DNA from: Petaurus breviceps papuanus
Lineage: Eukaryota; Chordata; Mammalia; Diprotodontia; Petauridae
Direction of reading: 5' to 3'
Length of the DNA: 64,000 nt
Assembly (NCBI GenBank): GCA_028583685.1
Contig: JAMXIF010000086.1
Coordinates: 15,644,246 to 15,708,245, forward strand
Shown here: positions 54,569 through 64,000 of the stretch, piece by piece
How the letters are laid out: every line of letters begins with the position of its first letter
How positions within the stretch are numbered: the first letter of the stretch is position 1
Made by a program: the position numbers and the translations under genes
The notes under the pieces: generated by a model
Database searches by the model: none
What the model was told of the DNA's origin: nothing
Seen by the model: only the letters and a program-made list of their open reading frames with translations

Positions 54569-54771
54569 AGGGGCAGGGAACCTGTGACCTCGAGGCCACA
54601 TGTGGCCTTCTAGGTCCTTGGGTGAGATCTTTTGCCTGAGTCCAAGTTTTACAGAACAAATCCTTTTATTAAGGGGATTTGTTCTGTGAAGTTTGGATTC
54701 AAAGAGCCACAGGTGAGGGCCTAGAGGGCCACATGTGACCTTGAGGCCACAGGTTCCCTACCCTGATCTAG
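54569..54771. mobile_element. Palindromic hAT MITE
   Basis: The left arm 'GGGAACCTGTGACCTCGAGG' and 'CCACATGTGGCCTTCTAGGT' is mirrored by the right arm 'CTAGAGGGCCACATGTGACC' and 'TTGAGGCCACAGGTTCCCTA'; the centre pairs 'ACAGAACAAATCCTTTTATT' with 'AAGGGGATTTGTTCTGTGAA'. The whole ~200 bp can fold as one hairpin. ATTTAGGC and ATCTAGGT flank it as an 8-bp hAT-type duplication with two changes. No transposase. Confidence 0.85.
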
Positions 54772-55227
54772 GTGAGGCAACACTTTGTGTTATTGAGGCT
54801 TTTTTTTTTAATGGCTGCTTAGCCCTTCTTGGCAGCTATTGTACAAATTGAATTTATGTGAAAAACAGAGACTAAAATGGTTAGTCATCCCTCATCCACT
54901 GTGAACTTCCTTAAATTAAACTCTGCTAGTAACAAGGCCGGAGGAAGAAGGTTCCATCTTCCCCCACAGCTGCTGCTGATTACTCAAGGTGTGTGTTTAT
55001 AACACAGTTCTGCCTATGTACATTGATTCCAGGCACTCCAGGGTAATGATAGGTGGGCCTTCTGTTCTTGATAAATGTCCTTGGGCTAGGGTTAGTCCTT
55101 TATTTTATGGATGTGTGGTATATTCTTTTCCCTGTGATAACTCCTTTCTGAATGATGATGTTGTCATTGGTTTAGTTTATTCTTGAATCTGTTTCCCTGA
55201 TTTCTTTCAGTTTACTCTTTAGAGGCT
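54772..55227 (+). other. Unassigned intron sequence
   Basis: Nothing recognised. Confidence 0.4.
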
Positions 55228-55480
55228 ATTTTTAAAAATTTTACTTTTAAGTTGTGGAATAAAACAAGCATTTTCTTCACATAGTCTAATAAAAAAAAGA
55301 TTGCACATGAAATTGTAGATCTATTATATCCAACTTGCTTTTTCTTTTAAATATATAATAAAGTTATCATGTAAATTTCTTCTTTTCCTTCTTTTTTCTT
55401 CCCTCTGATCTTCCCCTCCCCCCAGTTCTTTCTCTTAGCATTTTCCTCAGAAACTTTTTCTTAGACTGATTCTTATACCT
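55228..55480 (-). mobile_element. L1 3'-end fragment
   Basis: 'AAGTTGTGGAATAAAACAAG', 'AAAGATTGCACATGAAATTG', 'AATAAAGTTATCATGTAAAT' and a TTCCCTCTGATCTTCCCC block: antisense L1 3'UTR, 5' truncated. Confidence 0.7.
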
Positions 55481-55549
55481 AGATTGAATCAAAGGTAAAG
55501 AAGGAACAAAACAAAAACTTACGTACTTATCTGGTTAGGGGCATCTTCT

Positions 55550-55745
55550 TAGTGAGGGACAGTAGAAAGGGCAATAGTGCAGGAGTCAGAAAACCTGGGG
55601 TCAAACTCTGTCTCTAACAGTTATTACCTGCGTGGCCTTTGGCAATATCTTCCCGGATCCCCTTTCCCTTCTGTGTAGCATGAGCAGATTGGATTTGATG
55701 CCCTCTGAGGTTCCTTCCATCTCCAGAGCTGGGATCCTATACATA
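55550..55745 (+). mobile_element. MIR3/THER2-type SINE
   Basis: 'GAGTCAGAAAACCTGGGGTC', 'TTACCTGCGTGGCCTTTGGC', 'GATTTGATGCCCTCTGAGGT', 'CCTTCCATCTCCAGAGCTGG'. Confidence 0.7.
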
Positions 55746-55949
55746 TTTGCTTAATGAAGAGCCTGTTTGGTACCCTCTTACCAAAAGAGAAAATGTATGG
55801 AACTCTGACTTAAGCCCCCATATGAGAAGTAGAGTGTGTGTGTGGTGGGATAATAGAGCTTGGGAGAGCCCAAGTGCTGACGAAATGAGGAGAAATATGA
55901 ACTAATGCAGCAGCTTAGCTTCCCTCTTATCCTCATGGTTTGGAAACAG
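55746..55949 (+). other. Unassigned intron sequence
   Basis: Short, nothing recognised. Confidence 0.4.
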
Positions 55950-56235
55950 CCACTGGGGCAGCTTGGTGGCACAGTGGGTAGAGGCCTGGACCTGCGCAAG
56001 TGATTTTGTGCTTAGTTTCCTCATCTGTAAAATAGCAATAGTAATAAGACCTACAATCCAGGATTTTTGACAAGATAAAATGAGAAAATATTTATAAAGG
56101 ATCAAATGTGATAATATTTGTAAAGAGCCTAGCACAATGCCTGGCCTATAGTGGGCACTTAATGCTTGTTCTCTTCCCCTAAAAAGGCATTCTGCAGACC
56201 GTAAAGCACTACATAAATACTAACTATTATTGTTA
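55950..56235 (+). mobile_element. MIR/THER1-type SINE
   Basis: 'GGGGCAGCTTGGTGGCACAG' head, 'TCCTCATCTGTAAAATAGCA', 'AAGAGCCTAGCACAATGCCT', 'CATAAATACTAACTATTATT'. Part of the head-core junction is missing. Confidence 0.65.
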
Positions 56236-57059
56236 TTGTTATATTTTTGGTTTTGGTTAGGAAGGCTTATTGAGATTGAAGGCCTATCATTTTACTCCTT
56301 GGGATATACAGGCATTAGGAGCCAGCACGCTGATATTGGTTTCTTAATTTTATAGGCATGTTGCTGAAGAGAAGGGATGGATAAGTGACAGGTAATGTAA
56401 GCTCAGTGTTTTGGGGGTCAGTGCCCTATATTCTTATTCCACTTGCAAACATCATCTTCAAAATGGCACTCCAGCACCATAATGATAGATGGCTTAGAAA
56501 GAATTCTCATGAGCATTATTTACTTTTAAGGAGACAAGTCATCCCACCTGCTTCCTGGATGCTTGCAGGGGACATATGTAGTCATTTAAATTTTTCTTTG
56601 TGGCATATGTCTCAGTCATTTTCTTTCCTCCCGCTGGAAAATCTGTGAGTACTTGGGCTCCCTTCACAGCTATAGTTTGGCCTTCTGCTGGAGTGAGCAT
56701 AATTTGGTGTTAACCGGCAACATCTGCCAGTAAATACTCTACTTTTTTTAGCTTAGGGCCAGAGGCAAAAATAAGGGATAGTCAAACTCTTTCCTGTTCT
56801 ATAATTCTTCCATCTGTAAGGAAAAGGCAGGAAGAAACAGATTGATGAGAAAGACTGGCTATTTCTCTGGGGCAGGCTCTGTCATCAATCATGAGCCTCA
56901 GATCCCATTGCAACAACATCATGTTTATTTATTTCTTAAACATAAACAATGGCCATGGTGGGGATCACCAGAGCTGTTCTGACTTTATTGCTTCACTAGC
57001 AAGATCCTGGGTAATGCTACTTTGGATCCCTCCCAGTACTATGGTATGGTGAGTCAACA
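56236..57059 (+). other. Unassigned intron sequence
   Basis: No repeat or coding signal recognised. Confidence 0.4.
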
Positions 57060-57232
57060 TAGTACATTGCACCTGGGTTCAGGTCCTATCTCTGTTACTC
57101 CCTGTATGACCTAGGGCAAAGCACTTAACCATCCTGGGCCTGACTTTCATCATCTGTAAAATGAGAGTGTGGGACTCCACAGATGACCTCCAGGACCCCT
57201 TCCAGCTCTAGATGTATGAGCCAATGAATGTA
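57060..57232 (+). mobile_element. MIR3/THER2-type SINE
   Basis: 'GGGTTCAGGTCCTATCTCTG', 'GTATGACCTAGGGCAAAGCA', 'CATCTGTAAAATGAGAGTGT', 'CCTTCCAGCTCTAGATGTAT'. Confidence 0.75.
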
Positions 57233-58090
57233 ACCCTCAAGTTATGTGTGACGGAAGAACAAAGTTACTCATATCTGGTTTGATTTACTTAGTACCCCAT
57301 TTATGGTAGAGAGTAATGGTAATGGTAATGGGCGCTGTGAATATCGCGTTGGCGCTACAAAAAGGAGGCCTACATTTAAAATTGTTTCTCTCTTTCAGTT
57401 CTTTTATTTTACAGATAAGGAAACTTTGACCAAGATTGGGGAGAAGTATCTTGGTCTTGGTCATACACCAAGTTAAGTAAACTTGCTGTGTCCTGGTCCC
57501 TGGATCAGGTTCCTTTTGGCTTCATGAAATTTGTGTTGCATTTCTTCTGAGCACATCCATCTGTTTTGGGGAACAGAGGCCATCAGAGTATGCTAGGGCC
57601 TAGTGAACATTCTGCTGGTTGTGACTGTGATCCCTATAGACTGTCACTAACCAGTGAGATGAATTCAGTCACATATTCCTGTTATATTCTATATTCCAGC
57701 CAGAAAGGTTAGACTAGGTACTGTTTGCCCTCTTAAATATAGCCATTTTTTAAAGTTCATCGAATCATCAATCATTGTGTACTTGAGTTGCTCAGTTAAA
57801 TGAAGAAATCCTGTGTTTGTTGCACCAGCCTTGGTATTGTACAGATTTGAATAGGCATGGGTCCTATCATTATTTGCAGACTCTTTTAAAAGCAGACTGC
57901 ATTGATGCAGAAAGATGAACAAAGAGCATCCCACAAATGGGGAAGACTTCGTTACACAGCGAGTTGGGGGTGGGGCTAGGTTCCAGTTCAGAGAGGTGTA
58001 TAGAATCAGGGATTGGGGTTGGGGCAGCATCATGATTTAGAGTCCATGAAACCTTCCCAGGCTCAGAGTATATGAAATGGTCCTTTGCTT
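57233..58090 (+). other. Unassigned intron with MIR trace
   Basis: 'TATTTTACAGATAAGGAAAC' at 57407 is a MIR-like remnant. A CpG-containing spot lies at 57336-57360. A 114-codon minus frame (58033-57689) has no recognisable features. Confidence 0.4.
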
Positions 58091-58337
58091 CTTATTGTTA
58101 TGGTTGTTGAGTCGTTTCAGTTATATCTAACTCTCTTTGATTGAATTTGGGATCTTCTTTGCAAAGATACTGGAATGATTTCCATTTCCTTTTCCAACTT
58201 ATTTATAGGTGAGGAAACTGAAGCAAACAGGGTGAAGTGACTTGTCCAGGGTTACACAGCTAGGAAGTATCAAAGGCCAGATTTGAACTCAAGAAGATGC
58301 ATCTTAAGGACTTCAGGCCCTGAGCTCTATCCCCTGG
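58091..58337 (-). mobile_element. Mar1-type SINE
   Basis: Antisense: 'GTTGAGTCGTTTCAGTTATA', 'TCTTCTTTGCAAAGATACTG', 'GAGGAAACTGAAGCAAACAG', 'AGTGACTTGTCCAGGGTTAC'. TGGTCCTTTGC flanks both sides. Confidence 0.9.
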
Positions 58338-58825
58338 TCCTTTGCAGGAGGGAGCAAAAGGGGAAGTGAAGAAATGTATTCAAGAACAAGTTTCAGACAG
58401 GGGTAGAGATCAGCATGTGAGATGACATGTCTTTGTTCTGGAAGATGTTAGAAGAGCTGTGGAGGTAGCTTGGGTCATTGACAGGGAAAAGAGGTGACAG
58501 TGCAAGAAAGCCCTTGGATTAGAGAGTAGAAGGATCCATCCGTGTCCAAGATGGAAGGTGCTAAGGAGGCCAAAGGCTCTGAACAGGGCAATGACCTGCT
58601 CATGCCTGGAGGAGAAGACAGAATCTGGAGACAACATATAAAGTGGAATGGTGTTGGTGGGTAAGAAGCATGGGAGGTGTGGAGATGAGTGAGAAGGGAA
58701 CCAGAGTTATGAGAGTACTTAGTATATAATGGAAGGCTCAAAGGATAGCAGAATTTGGGAATCACTTGAATATAATTAATGAAATGAAAATGAGTTAGAT
58801 AACACAAAAGCTTTTTTCTTTTCTT
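58338..58825 (-). mobile_element. Purine-rich stretch, possible L2
   Basis: 58350-58780 is A/G-rich and resembles the antisense text of L2 in general composition, but I cannot line it up securely. Confidence 0.3.
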
Positions 58826-58955
58826 TTTTTGAGGCAATAGGGGTTAAGTAACATGCCCAAGGTCACCCAGTTGGTAAACGTCTGAGGTCAGATTTGGACT
58901 GGGGTCCACCTACCTCTAGAACTGGTGCTCTGTCCGCTGTTCCACCCAGCTGCCT
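58826..58955 (-). mobile_element. WSINE1-type SINE, worn
   Basis: Antisense: 'GGCAATAGGGGTTAAGTAAC', 'ATGCCCAAGGTCACCCAGTT', head 'TTCCACCCAGCTGCCT'. CAAAAGCTTTTT flanks both sides. Confidence 0.85.
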
Positions 58956-59194
58956 GACTCAAAAGCTTTTTCTTTAAAGTGGAGGGGAATGTTTACAGAT
59001 TAGATTTTTGGGTAAGATGATAGAACTATCTGTAAAGAAAGGTTATTAGGAATAAGGTACTTGACTAAATTTAGAGTTCTTTCCTATCTGTTAATTACAA
59101 AGTAGTTTTCCAGCAGGATAAAGTAGTTCTTTCTGAAATTTTGTTTGAAGTTATATATCATGTTGTCGAAAAATAAAAGTTTCCTGGGATATCT

Positions 59195-59492
59195 TCTCAT
59201 TGCCTTTTAAATTCTTCATAATCATTTGAGACCCTTTCAAATGCCACTTCCTCCATGAAGTCCTCCATAATTCTCCTGGTGATAAATAAATGACTTCTCC
59301 CCACCCTTAGAAGAGTTTGTGTTTGTACCTCTCTAGTGCACACAACTATGCTATTCAGTTACCTGTATTTGTGGCTCATCCCCCTAGAAGCCTAGATGCT
59401 CCGCTGGGGGTAGACTTCTCTTATTTAAATTTATGTGTCTCCTGCAGTGCTTAGTACTATGCTCTGTACAAATTATGCTTGATCTATGCTGT
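59195..59492 (+). mobile_element. L2 3' end (gene sense)
   Basis: 'AAATGCCACTTCCTCCATGA', 'AGTCCTCCATAATTCTCCTG', then 'GCAGTGCTTAGTACTATGCT': the sense L2 3' region. Confidence 0.65.
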
Positions 59493-59603
59493 GGGGGAAA
59501 TCTTGGGAAATATCCAGATGTGTCCTCTGAGTGACCACAATTAATAGATGTATCTATATTATCATGATTTATCTACAGACATAGATAAATTCATCAAGGA
59601 ATT

Positions 59604-59604
<1 letters not shown>

Positions 59605-59637
<33 letters not shown>
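59605..59637 (+). repeat. (GT)n microsatellite
   Basis: About 16 GT units, ending GTGTGACAGAGAC. Confidence 0.95.
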
Positions 59638-59638
<1 letters not shown>

Positions 59639-59784
59639 CAGAGACAGACGAGACACATCCAGAAACAGAGAGAGGAAGAATATTCCCAGAAATTTCCCTG
59701 GGTTCTATCTCCAGATGAAGTGATTCTTTTTTTTTTTTTTTGTCTTTAAATCCGTTAGGGGCTGAAAGGATAATTATTGTTTGA

Positions 59785-59930
59785 TTGTTAAATGAGTGAA
59801 TGAAAAAGCCTTTAGGAAGCATTTACTATGTGTAATTCTCTAAGTGTAGATACAGAAGTGGGAATAGTCCTTGTTCTCAAGTAATTCCCATTCTAATGGG
59901 AGAAATAATAATAATTTTATCTGTATCAAT
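59785..59930 (-). mobile_element. L2 3'-end fragment
   Basis: 'AGGAAGCATTTACTATGTGT', 'TCTAAGTGTAGATACAGAAG', 'TCCCATTCTAATGGGAGAAA': antisense L2 end. Confidence 0.65.
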
Positions 59931-59969
59931 ATCTCTGTCTGTCTGCCTACCTAAAGTTTTAGTTCCAAG

Positions 59970-60310
59970 TTGCACAGAAAGGTTCCATGGTCCTTAGGGT
60001 GTAGTGGCAAAGCAGATGAAGCAGATGGGAATGCTTCTTCTTTAATGACATTTCCGATGATAACATCTTAGCGGTTTCTGAGGTTGTACCGTCTGACAGA
60101 GTCACGGACTTTGGTGGGAAGAACTTTCTCTTTTGGATCTCCAGTAGCTGTGGCTGCAGCACCTGCAGGAGCAGTTTCTAGGCCATATCTCCTTTGCTGT
60201 TGCTTCCCAGAAGGATGCTTGTGAGGGTATGGGGGAAAGCAAAACAAGGGGTCTTTGAGGTGCTGCCATTTCAAGGACTCTTGGGCTTCCCTGCCCATTA
60301 GAGGACCTCC
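59970..60310 (-). pseudogene. Possible Y-box (cold-shock domain) gene fragment
   Basis: The minus-strand reading around 60180-60010 gives TAPAGAAATATGDPKEKVLP then TKVRDSVRRYNLRNR, a stop, and DVIIGNVIKEEAF. This lines up without gaps with the start of the Y-box cold-shock domain ([32 protein letters not shown]), sharing K, V, TKV, V, N, RN, I, N, KE and F positions. The alanine/glycine-rich lead-in also fits YBX proteins. Identity is low and the RNA-contact aromatic residues are lost, so this is either a very old processed fragment or chance. Not functional. Confidence 0.3.
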
Positions 60311-60317
60311 TATAATA

Positions 60318-60475
60318 ATCCTGTGAGGTAGTTAACACAGATGTCATCAGTCCTTATTTTTCAGAAGAGGAAACTGAGATTCAAAGAGAAGGAGATTGAC
60401 TTGCTCAAAATTATGCAGCTAGCTAGGGTCAGAGGTGAGATTTGAAGATGACTCCAAATCCATTACTCAATTCCA
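60318..60475 (-). mobile_element. MIR-type SINE
   Basis: 'ATCCTGTGAGGTAGTTAACA', 'CAGAAGAGGAAACTGAGATT', 'GACTTGCTCAAAATTATGCA': antisense MIR. Confidence 0.65.
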
Positions 60476-60485
60476 TTAACATGAC

Positions 60486-60722
60486 ATGCAAGGAGGAGCA
60501 GTGGGTAGAGGGCTGGACTCGGAGTCAGGACCACTCGGGACCAAATCCTTTGTAGCTGTGTGACCCTCAGCTTCCTCATCTGTAAAATGGTGATGATAAG
60601 AACTGTGCCTGTCTCCCAGGGCTGACGTGAAGATCAAATGAAGATTAATGTACATGCTTAGCGAACTTTGAAGTGCTAGGTGAATGGTAGACATTAGTAT
60701 TGCTATTATTATTATTATTTTT
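60486..60722 (+). mobile_element. MIR/THER1-type SINE
   Basis: 'GAGCAGTGGGTAGAGGGCTG', 'TTGTAGCTGTGTGACCCTCA', 'CATCTGTAAAATGGTGATGA', 'GGGCTGACGTGAAGATCAAA', ending in a TAT repeat. Confidence 0.75.
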
Positions 60723-61384
60723 AAGAGGGAGAGAATGATATTGTTTTCTTTGTGGTCCTGGGTCTCAGTCACCACCTCCTCAGGCAAATAGAGCAGAGGG
60801 TGGTAAAAGTATTATTTAGTACTCCCATTTTAATGAATAGGCCTCTCTGTTGACAGGAAATCCATTATGAGCTTGTCTTTAGCTTCTACACTTAATGAAA
60901 GACTTAATGATTGACTACCTAAAAGTTATTTATCTACATTTAGAATCAGTGGGGTTATGGTAAAACATCTCCACACTACTTAATTAAAGAAAAATATTAG
61001 AGAAAAAAACATAAACATATAAAAGAAGGAAGCAGAATCAGTAGCTACATTTTTATACCTTCGAATAAAAACAAAGACACTGCTGTTATCCTACCCAGTC
61101 ACACATTAAAAAAAACAAAACCTCACTCACTGAAAGATCAGGGTTGAGCTATTCATTTGTGTGCAGCTACAGAAACAATAGAAAATCCAATCTTAATTTT
61201 GCCAAGCAACCTTGTCTAAATAAAATTAATATGTAGTGGCCTTGGCAGAAAACTAGGTGTAAAGACAACCTTCTCCCTGCATTCATTTCAAGGGAGGATG
61301 AAGGGTCCCAGAGTCAGTTTAGTAACTTGGCATGGGGAAAGGGGGATAGGGGAGATGATTATGCATGAATTGTAATAATGTTTG
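60723..61384 (+). other. Unassigned intron sequence
   Basis: Nothing recognised. Confidence 0.4.
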
Positions 61385-61590
61385 TTTTACCCATAACCAT
61401 CTGTGACCTTGAGTAAATGACCTACCTCTCTGAGGTGCCCTCAGTTTCCCTATCTGTAACATGGGAATTATAATACCTATCTAACTCACAGGGCTGTTTT
61501 AAGGACCCAGAGGGAGAATGTATATGGAAATGTTTTGAAAATCATAAATCACTATATAAAGTGTTTTAATAATTTGGCATGTACTTTAAT
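61385..61590 (+). mobile_element. MIR/THER1-type SINE
   Basis: 'CTGTGACCTTGAGTAAATGA', 'CCTATCTGTAACATGGGAAT', 'TAACTCACAGGGCTGTTTTA', 'AATCATAAATCACTATATAA'. Confidence 0.65.
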
Positions 61591-61754
61591 GACACTCACT
61601 GTAGTAAATACTTTTAGTCTAAGCAACAGCTGCACATTTTAGGCTCCTCAAGTTAATTAAAGAGTTGGAGAATGTGTGCTTTCAGCTGCTTTCTGTTAGT
61701 ACTGGTTGTATATTTATTAAAAAATTCAGGTGGAAGCGGCCAGGCCAGGTCAGA

Positions 61755-63890
61755 GTCAATCAACAAGCATGTATTAAGTGTTCCATGGGTTCCGGGCACT
61801 GTGCTAAATGCTGAGGATCATGTGAAAGGCAAAATCAGCCTCTGCCCTAAGGCGCTCACCTTCCCCTGGGGGGACCACGTGTCAATAAGTAGGTAACAGA
61901 CAATAGCTAGGATGGAAGGTAATTTCAAAGAGGAAAGTACTGGCAGCCTGGGAGGATCTTGCAAGGATTCCTGCCAAAGGTGGGATTTGAGGAGGATGGG
62001 GACAAACCTGAACAGAACCCCAAGGTGGAATCCTTGCTGCTGTTCTGTTGTTCGTCCTTTGTTGCTTTTGAGCTATCGGTGGGAATCTTTCTGCTAGGTA
62101 AAGGTGTCCAATGCTATACGATTAGCAGGCAGCACAGAGGATAGGGTGCTGGATCTGGAGTCAGGAAGATCTGAGTTCAAATCTGGCCTCAGATGCTTAC
62201 TAGCTGTATGACCCTGGCCTAGCCCCTTAATCCTGTCTGCCTCAGTTCCCTCATCTGTAAAATGAGCTGGAGAAGGAAGTGGCAAACCACTCTAGTATCT
62301 TTGCCAAGAAAACCCAAGTTTGTTCACCAGCCTCACTTTTTCCTCAGGAGCCATCTGAATCTGGTGGCCAGATATGGATCAGGAGGACTGGAGATGGCCC
62401 CTAAATGGATTTGGAAAAGGCTTCCTGTAGAAAGTGAGATTTTAACTGGAAAATAAAGGAAATTAGGGAAGACAGAATGTTGCAGTGAGGAGGAAGCATA
62501 TTCTATTCATGGAGGATGATCAAAGAAAATGTCCAGAGCCAAGAGATCTTAGTGGAACAGCCAGGAGGCCAGTGTCACTGGATGGAAAACTTTGTGGAGG
62601 AGTGTAAGGTACAAGAAGATTAGAAAGGTAGAAGGGGGGAGTAAGTTATGGAGGATTTTGAATACCAAACAGAGATTTTGTATGTCTTCCTGGAAATTTT
62701 AAAGGGAACCATTAGAGTTTACTTCATATCGAGGTGACATGGTTGGACCCGTGTTTTAAGAAAATCACTTTGGTGGCTGAATGGCAGATGACATGAATTG
62801 GGGAAACATTTGATGCAGGCAGACCCACCAGCAAAAGCATTGTAATACATTTATCTCTTCCACATCGCAACTCTCCCCATCATGGTTTAGATCTGTCACG
62901 GGTCAGCATAGGAAATTAAGTGGGAATTTTGGGGGAGTTTTGCAGAAGCTGTTAATGACATGTGAAGGCCAGCAGACAACACAGAAAAAGTTTAGAAACT
63001 CAGAAATGCATAACATGTATGTATAGTATCGTATAATGTTAACATATGTTATCTATTAATACCATAATTCAGACTTCTCTGGTATGAAGAGAAGACCAAA
63101 AAGTTTTATGTGTATTTTCCACATCACATGGGCATGTGCCCCTAACTCTGTGGATGTGGAAGGGATAACTGTAGTACAGGCATGAGATGATGAAGTCCTG
63201 CACCAAGATGGTGGCAGTGTCAGCGAAGAGAATTTGAGGGTCATATTTTAGAGGTGCTGCAAAGGTGAAATTGACAGACCTTCACAACAGATTGGATATT
63301 GGGGAAGATTGAGAGATAATGAAGTTACCTGGATTGACACTTAGGTTTAAGCCTTAGGAGAATGAGAGGATATGGTGCCCTTGACAATAATAGGGAAATT
63401 TGGAAGTGGAGAGATATCTGAAGGGCAGCTGAAGATGTGTAACTGAAGGTCATCTCCATAGAGGTCACAGTTGAAGCTGCGGGCAATAAATGAAAATGCC
63501 AAAAGAAAATGTGAACCAAAGACAGAGTTAGGCTCACTCCCAGATAAATGAGAAGATGGAGCAGGGTAGTTAGAATGGAAGGCAGAGAATGTGGGGAGTG
63601 TGGCATCTTAGAAAAAGAGGGAGGAAAATTTACCAAGTAGGAGAGGGTGGCCAATATTCACATATATTTCAGAGACATGAAGGAGAGTGAGGGCTAGAAG
63701 AAGGCCATTTGATCAGGCAATCAGGAAGTCTTTAATGATCCTTGAGCCATTTCAGTAGTGTTAGGCAGAAACCAGATTGCAGTGGGTTAATGAAAGGAAG
63801 GAAGGAAGGACTCTCCTACAGATGACTTTTCCAGGAAGGTTATCAATGTGAGGAGGAGAGAAGTGGGATGACAGTCAATTCACATAAGGT
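61755..63890 (-). mobile_element. L2 LINE, about 2 kb, split by a SINE
   Basis: Begins with the antisense 3' end ('CGGGCACTGTGCTAAATGCT') and continues after the SINE with 'AATTAGGGAAGACAGAATGT', 'GAGTAAGTTATGGAGGATTT', 'AAAATCACTTTGGTGGCTGA', 'GACAATAATAGGGAAATTTG' and, on the minus strand at 63480-63420, text like VTSMEMTFSYTSSAALQIS that follows the L2 reverse-transcriptase core. It repeats the order seen at 10538-12840. Many breaks. Confidence 0.75.
62123..62322 (+). mobile_element. Mar1-type SINE inside L2
   Basis: Sense: 'GCAGGCAGCACAGAGGATAG', 'GGAGTCAGGAAGATCTGAGT', 'CATCTGTAAAATGAGCTGGA', 'TCTTTGCCAAGAAAACCC'. The last part of the tail is missing. Confidence 0.88.
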
Positions 63891-64000
63891 TTGTTTTGAT
63901 GGATACCTACAGGATATCCCTCTGTTTGCTCTCTAAAGTTTATTTTGCATTTTTTCTTTCTGCTTCAGGATCATAAATGTAGAGCTAGAAGGACCTTTAT

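Larger units (their letters stand above)
38965..64000 (+). other. IQGAP2: IQGAP2 intron 2, 5' part
   Basis: Begins GTAAATTC after exon 2 and runs off the right edge; exon 3, which would begin with the rest of the Arg codon and WMEV-like residues, is not present. The content is repeats and unassigned DNA. Confidence 0.9.

Noticed and set aside
1-64000. CRISPR arrays, operons, tRNA genes
   Set aside because: The tRNA-like A/B-box text all belongs to SINEs. Repeats are dispersed transposons, and the genome is a mammal's.
1-64000. A gene nested in an IQGAP2 intron, such as F2RL2
   Set aside because: In human, F2RL2 lies in the IQGAP2 region. I found no seven-helix receptor frame on either strand in this window.

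Overview
The window reads as intronic DNA from a marsupial genome. Tail-short tRNA-derived SINEs of the WSINE1 type, longer Mar1-type SINEs with an RTE-like tail, marsupial L1 and half-L1 (HAL1) elements, and old L2, CR1/L3 and MIR copies fill most of it. The abundance of WSINE1-type copies makes an Australian-lineage marsupial more likely than an opossum; this is inference. The only host coding sequence I can support is one 100-bp exon at 38865-38964 (+). Its translation matches residues near the N-terminus of IQGAP2, so the window is the end of IQGAP2 intron 1, exon 2 and the start of intron 2. Layout: 1-13.4 kb is intron 1 with an L1-like 5' region, a HAL1 fragment, worn L1, L2, MIR and CR1 pieces and several SINEs. 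13.4-16.0 kb is a 5'-complete HAL1 on the + strand, followed by a CR1/L3 piece. 19.6-24.6 kb is a second HAL1 on the - strand, itself invaded by a 1.7-kb L1 and by a composite SINE. 26.2-34.5 kb is a nest: an old - strand L1 holds a HAL1, which holds a processed RPLP0 pseudogene, which holds a further TG...CA-bounded insertion that covers a 10-N assembly gap. 34.7-38.8 kb has an L1 end, a dimeric SINE, hAT pieces, a long CR1/L3 fossil and SINEs up to 44 bp from exon 2. After the exon a (TG)24 tract starts at the 19th base of intron 2. Intron 2 then carries hAT relics, many antisense SINEs, a near full-length 7SL RNA pseudogene inside a hAT relic, a second dimeric SINE, a SINE-borne (TTC)n tract, an L1 inserted in another hAT relic, a palindromic hAT MITE, L2 pieces and a possible Y-box gene fragment. 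Most longer open frames lie in LINEs, SINEs, simple repeats or the RPLP0 pseudogene. No new gene system is evident. The interesting content is how repeats have been built and nested, and the unusual flanks of IQGAP2 exon 2. Boundaries of old repeats are approximate and family names come from remembered consensus sequences, not from a search.
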